Program-made: the position numbers and the translations under genes
Shown here: positions 60,060 through 64,000 of the stretch, piece after piece
Position numbering within the stretch: the first letter of the stretch is position 1
Layout: each line of letters starts with the position of its first letter
NCBI GenBank assembly: GCA_023630585.1
Contig: CM042535.1
Span: forward strand, 33,972,399 to 34,036,398
Length of the DNA: 64,000 nt
Direction of reading: 5' to 3'
Source: Cranoglanis bouderius
Taxonomy: Eukaryota; Chordata; Actinopteri; Siluriformes; Cranoglanididae
Notes under the pieces: model-generated
Database searches by the model: none
What the model was told of the DNA's origin: nothing
What the model saw: only the letters and a program-made list of their open reading frames with translations

Positions 60060-61487
60060 CAGTACCCTCCACTAATATTGGCACCCTTGTAAATATGAGC
60101 AATGAAGGCTGTGAAAAATTGTCTTTATTGTTTAACCTTTTTAACTTTTGTTAAAAAAAATTCACAAAAATACTCTGCTCTCATGGATATCAAACAATTG
60201 CAAACAAAAATAGGAGTATATAAAAATATATATCTTTGTTAAATATAGGTGTGCAACAATTATTGGCACCTTTTTATTCAATACTTTGTGCTAAGATAAC
60301 AGCTCTGAGACTTCTCCTATAATGCCTGATGAGGTTGAAGAATACATGGCAAGGGATCTGAGATCATTCCTCCATACAGAATCTCTCCAGATCCTTCAAA
60401 TTTCGAGGTCCACTCTGGCGGACTCTCCTCTTCAGTTCACCCCACAGGTTTTCTATGGGTTTTAAGTCAGGGGACTGGGATGGCCAGGGCAGGACCTTGA
60501 TTTTGTGGTCAGTAAACCATTTTTGTGTTGATTTTGATGTATGGTTTGGATCATTGTCCTGCTGGAAGATCCAACCACGGCCCATTTTAAGCTTTCTGGC
60601 AGAGGCAGTCAGGTTTTCATTTAATATCTTTGTTTAAAATAAATTATATTTGATAGAGTCCATGATGCCATGTATCCTAACAAAATGTCCAGGTCCTCTG
60701 GCAGAAAAACAGCCCCAAAACATTAAAGATCCACCACCATATTTAACCGTGGGCCTGAGGTACTTTTCCATATGGCTACCTCTCTGTGTGCACCAAAACC
60801 ACCTCTGGGGTTTCCTAAAAAAGCTCTATTTTGGTTTCATCTGACCATTGAACCCGATCCTGTTTGAAGTTCCAGTAGTGTCTGAAGACACTTGAGTTTG
60901 TTTTTGGATGAGAGTAGAGGCATTTTTCTTGAAACCCTTCAAAACAACTTGTGGTGATGTAGGTGACTTCGGATTGTAGTTTTGGAGACTTTTGGACCCC
61001 AAGACACAACTAACTTCTCCTTCTCCAATTCTCCAGCTGTGATCCTTGGGATTTTTATGGCCACTCGAACCATCCTCTTCACAGTGCGTTGAGACAATAT
61101 ATACATGCGTCCAACTCCAGGTTGATTCATAACATTTCCAGTTGACCGGAACTTCTTAATTATTGCCCTGATGGTGGAAATGGGCATTTTCAATGCTTGC
61201 GCTATTTCCTTATAGCCACTTCCAATTTTGTGAAGCTCAATGACCTTTTGCCGCACATCACAGCTATATTCCTTGGTCTTACCCATTGTTACGAATGACT
61301 AAGGGAATTTGGCCATATTTATACCCCTAAACCTGTGTTGTGTTTGCAATTGTTTGATATCCATGAAAGCAAAGTATTTTTGTGATTGTTTTGAACAAAA
61401 TATCAAAAGGTTAATCAATAAAGACAATTTTTCACAGCCTTCTTTGCTCATATTTACCAAGGGTGCCAATATTAGTGGAGGGCACTG
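60060..61487 (-). mobile_element. Tc1/mariner element (family 8), best-preserved copy, 1.43 kb
   Basis: Ends CAGTACCCTCCACTAATATT at 60060 and (complement) CAGTGCCCTCCACTAATATT ending at 61487, with TA retained on the right. Inner direct repeats (AAGACAATTTTTCACAGCCT near 61430 and its counterpart near 60110) give long arms of about 200 bp. It encodes a nearly complete transposase. Confidence 0.95.
60274..61286 (-). pseudogene. Tc1 transposase, nearly intact, with frameshifts and one nonsense codon (family 8)
   Basis: Starts MGKTKEYSCDVRQKVIELHK at 61286. The paired-like helix-turn-helix (YKEIAQALKMPISTIRAIIK) is followed by a second helix block, WSDETKIELF (first Asp), QQDNDPNHTSKST (second Asp) and SPDLKPIENLWGELKRRV (third Glu). 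The C-terminus runs to a stop at 60274. Lesions are frame changes between 61009 and 60939 and between 60815 and 60585, plus a TGA in place of a Trp codon near 60363 (CMEE*SQIPC). Length is close to the family's 340 residues. Confidence 0.93.
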
Positions 61488-62123
61488 TAGATTGATATGT
61501 GTAAGAAAGTATAGTACATTTATTGTATGTATGGATTTGATAGGCCTGCCATATGCCTAAAACACACACACACACACACACAGAAGGAAAAAATGTGGAC
61601 GAGTGAAAGCCTTGCCAAAGGAGACAAAAGTTCATGGTGTCTGTCATTTTTGTCCTGTTATGTTTGAGATTTTTCTCCCAACATAAAGGGATTTGCAAAA
61701 TGTTCTGCAGCACTGGTAGAGCTGTCAAGCCCTCGACCAGCTCGATGCTTGGATTCTTTTCTGCCTCGCTTCAAAAGTGCTTTTGGATAAAGGCATGTGC
61801 CAAACAAATAAATGTAAATGTAAAATGTGTGTAGAGTTTGGTGCAATGTAGCACCTCTGAGAACAGAGATGCAGTTTCCTAGAAAAAAAACACCACCAAC
61901 AACAACAACAACATCTGTAATTAACGCTTTTCCTGACATATTTTATGAAGTGAATGTACCACTGTGCAAAATCTCCAGAGCACAATATATGAGCAATTAC
62001 AAAAAAGAAAAACCCAAACAAATGTTTTCTTTATTGGTATTGATAATATTTACAAGTATAGATTCACATTGTAATATCTATTCAATTATAACCCAATATT
62101 GTGGGTTTCCATATTTTATAGTA
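61488..62123. other. intron 2; short (CA)n and repeat tail
   Basis: (CA)n at 61561-61581. TGCTTTTGGATAAAGGCATG at 61780-61800 followed by (AATGTA)n-like sequence is a teleost repeat tail, related to 21462-21521. Confidence 0.5.
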
Positions 62124-62581
62124 AACTGTATGGCCAAAAGTTTCCCATTCTATTTAGTCCCCCATTGCTGTTCTAAGAAGCTCCACTCTTCTGGGAAGAC
62201 TTTCCACTAGATTTTAGAGAGTGGCTATGAGGATTTGTGTTCATTCAGCTACAAGAGCATTAGCGAGGTCAAGCATTGATGTTGGCCAAGGAGGCTGCAG
62301 TTCCAGTTCATCCCAAAGGTGTTCAGTGGGGTTGGGATCAGGAATCAGTGCAGTCCACTTGAGTTCTTCCACTCCAACCTTGGCAAACCATGTCTTCATG
62401 GAGATCACTTTGTGCACGGGGGCATTGTCACGCTGGAACAGGTTTGGGCCTCTTGGTTCCAGTGAAGAGAAATTGTAATGCTACAGCATACAAAGACATT
62501 CTGTTGTGCTTCCAACTAGTTTGAGGAAGAACCACAAATGGGTGTGATGGTTAGGTGTCTACATCCTTTGGCCATATAGTG
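62124..62581. mobile_element. Tc1-like non-autonomous element, 458 bp
   Basis: The left end AACTGTATGGCCAAAAGTTT follows TA. The right end (complement CACTATATGGCCAAAGGATG) precedes TA. No coding capacity. A decayed inverted arrangement of a transposase-derived segment (CATTGTCACGCTGGAACAGG) is visible. Confidence 0.85.
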
Positions 62582-62584
62582 TAT

Positions 62585-62705
62585 CTGGTAGGTTATAGTG
62601 TATTATAGTATCTGGTAGATCAGTGGTTAAGGCATTTGGGCTACTGATTGGGAGGTCAAATCCCAACACCGCCAAGCTGCCATTGTTGGGTCGTTGAGCA
62701 ACCCT
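62585..62705 (+). repeat. SINE-like fragment (second family)
   Basis: GATCAGTGGTTAAGGCATTTG ... CCAAGCTGCCATTGTTGGG matches the complement of 18880-19006. Confidence 0.7.
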
Positions 62706-62891
62706 GCATGCCTGGCTAAATCTAAGAAAGAGAAAAGCTCAAATAATAGAAGAAAAAAAAGGAAAATCTTGTGGTGATTTAACAAATGACGCTTGTTATG
62801 ATTAGTGCAGTCTGGGCATGTTGGGAAGTACTCAGAATTCTAGACTGATTTTTCTTTGTCATTTGGCTATAGATTAGATTTTTCTTGTGTT

Positions 62892-62892
<1 letters not shown>

Positions 62893-62932
<40 letters not shown>
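62893..62932. repeat. (CA)n
   Basis: Uninterrupted (CA)n. Confidence 0.96.
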
Positions 62933-62933
<1 letters not shown>

Positions 62934-63403
62934 TCTTCACTATAAATCTATAAATGTTAGGCGTCTTCAATTTTACCACACATTCATCAATAAATCTGAT
63001 CAATCTTTTGCTAATTCAGTGGATGAAAAAAAAACAACCAAACCCACAAAGTGTCTTTAACATGACTGTTTACTGAAGACATAACTTCTTGGCTGAAAAA
63101 AATTAAACAATGTTTTGACAGACTGGAAATATTTAAACCATGTATTGGTTTATTGGTTTATTGAAACTGGATAGAAGGAAATAAAAGAATGGTTAGTAAC
63201 GTACTTTTCATATAATTGCCTACTCTAAAATCAAACCAGACATTGCATTTAACCAAAATTGTGTATTTATTTTAAAAAAATTTATAAAAAAAATTCAGAG
63301 CATCTGTTTACGTTGCAGTAAACAGTCGATTAGTCGATTGCAGAATAGTAGGATAAGTACTTTGGCGTCAACTTTGAAAACCCGGCTATAGTGGCTATCT
63401 AAT
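62933..63403. other. intron 2, no recognised feature
   Basis: AT-rich unique DNA. Confidence 0.4.
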
Positions 63404-64000
63404 CGGTCCCTCCTGGATTTTGCGATTTTGCGATTGCAGATGTTGTATGGTTTGGAGACAGTTGCACTGAGGAAAAGACAGGAGGAAGAGTTAGAGGTAG
63501 CAGAGCTGAAGATGTTGAGGTTCTCTTTGGGAGTGACGAGGATGGATAGGATCAGGAATGAGTACATCAGGGGGACAGCACATTTGAGATGTTTTGGAGA
63601 CAAAGTTAGAGAGGCCAGGTTGAGATGGTTTGGACATGTTCAGAGGAGGGAGAGTGAATATATCGGTAAAAGGATGCTGAGGTTAGAGCTGCCAGGCAGG
63701 AGGCCGAGAGGAAGACCAAAGAGGAGGTTTATGGATGTAGTGAAGGAGGACATGAAGGTAGTCGGTCTGAGAGAAGAGGATGCAGGGGATAGGGCTAGAT
63801 GGAGGCAGATGATTCGCTGTGGCGACCCCTGAAGGGAACAGCCGAAAGGAAAAGAAGAAGAAGAAGCGATTGCAGAAATTCACACAAAATCAAGTCCGCA
63901 ATATTTGGAGGAGCTTGCAATTTCTCAAAATTACCACAGATTTTCCACAAATTTGGGCGTCATGTGACGTCATCACGACGCGCATTCAGCCAAAGCCCTC
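63404..64000 (+). mobile_element. repeat family A, interrupted by a LINE fragment; continues past the window
   Basis: Begins CGGTCCCTCCTGGATTTTG and resumes after the insertion with GAAATTCACACAAAATC and TGTGACGTCATCACGACG, as in copies at 8580 and 33645. Confidence 0.8.
63440..63865 (+). mobile_element. 3' fragment of a non-LTR retrotransposon (reverse transcriptase C-terminus)
   Basis: The open frame 63440-63832 encodes LYGLETVALRKRQEEELEVA, RWFGHVQRRES and PGRRPRGRPKRRFMDVVKED, the C-terminal region after the reverse-transcriptase core of RTE/L2-like LINEs. The 3' end is GCGACCCCTGAAGGGAACAG followed by (GAA)n. GCGATTGCAG flanks both sides (63430-63439, 63866-63875). The frame is open, but only the last 130 codons are present. 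The clade cannot be fixed from this fragment. Confidence 0.88.

Larger units (their letters stand above)
48846..64000 (+). other. adgrl3: adgrl3 intron 2, 5' part (continues beyond window)
   Basis: The intron begins at the GTAAAC donor, phase 2. I found no exon with the next latrophilin sequence (lectin C-terminal half, olfactomedin domain) before the window ends, so the intron is at least 15 kb. It is packed with Tc1-like relics, SINE-like copies and nested insertions. Confidence 0.75.

Noticed and set aside
62221..62478. 85-codon Ser-rich frame
   Set aside because: Lies inside a non-autonomous Tc1-like element; it is an antisense reading of transposase-derived DNA.

Overview
This is an AT-rich vertebrate window, almost certainly from a teleost fish. 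The evidence is a vertebrate latrophilin gene with large repeat-filled introns, many degenerate Tc1/mariner transposons with long terminal inverted repeats, teleost-type MITEs and SINE-like elements, and abundant (CA)n, (TA)n and (GA)n microsatellites. An otophysan such as a catfish fits the Tc1 and SINE mix, but that is inference.

Only one host protein-coding gene can be supported: the 5' part of adgrl3 (latrophilin-3, an adhesion G-protein-coupled receptor) on the + strand. Its first coding exon, carrying the signal peptide, ends at 39665 with a GT donor. After an intron of about 9.0 kb, the second coding exon (48632-48845) encodes the start of the rhamnose-binding-lectin (RBL/SUEL) domain. 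The intron phases fit exactly (1, then 2). No later exon is visible, so the next intron runs beyond the right edge (more than 15 kb). The first 39.5 kb is upstream flank or a 5'UTR intron; I found no other host exon in it.

Nearly everything else is mobile or repetitive DNA. There are at least seven Tc1-like families, mostly dead: internally deleted copies, frameshifted transposases and solo ends. The best preserved are at 60060-61487 and 4536-6047. There are also three copies of a hAT-type MITE (TIR TAGAGGTCGACCGAT, 8-bp target duplications), several other MITEs with terminal inverted repeats, and at least ten copies or fragments of a tRNA-headed SINE-like repeat. Three of the SINE-like copies have 11-12-bp target-site duplications. 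A non-LTR retrotransposon 3' fragment sits inside another repeat with a 10-bp duplication.

Layout: 1-16 kb holds dispersed repeats, Tc1 copies, MITEs and a striking 38-bp-arm palindrome around microsatellites. 16-30 kb holds Tc1 copies and SINEs. 30-39.5 kb is the region upstream of adgrl3, with duplicated dispersed segments and a G-rich tract. 39.5-48.8 kb holds the two coding exons and intron 1. 48.8-64 kb is intron 2, dense in Tc1 relics and nested insertions. I see no prokaryote-like system, CRISPR array or operon. The features most worth a second look are the complementary (TG)n/(CA)n tracts flanking adgrl3 exon 2, the hAT MITE close to the exon-1 donor, and the palindrome.
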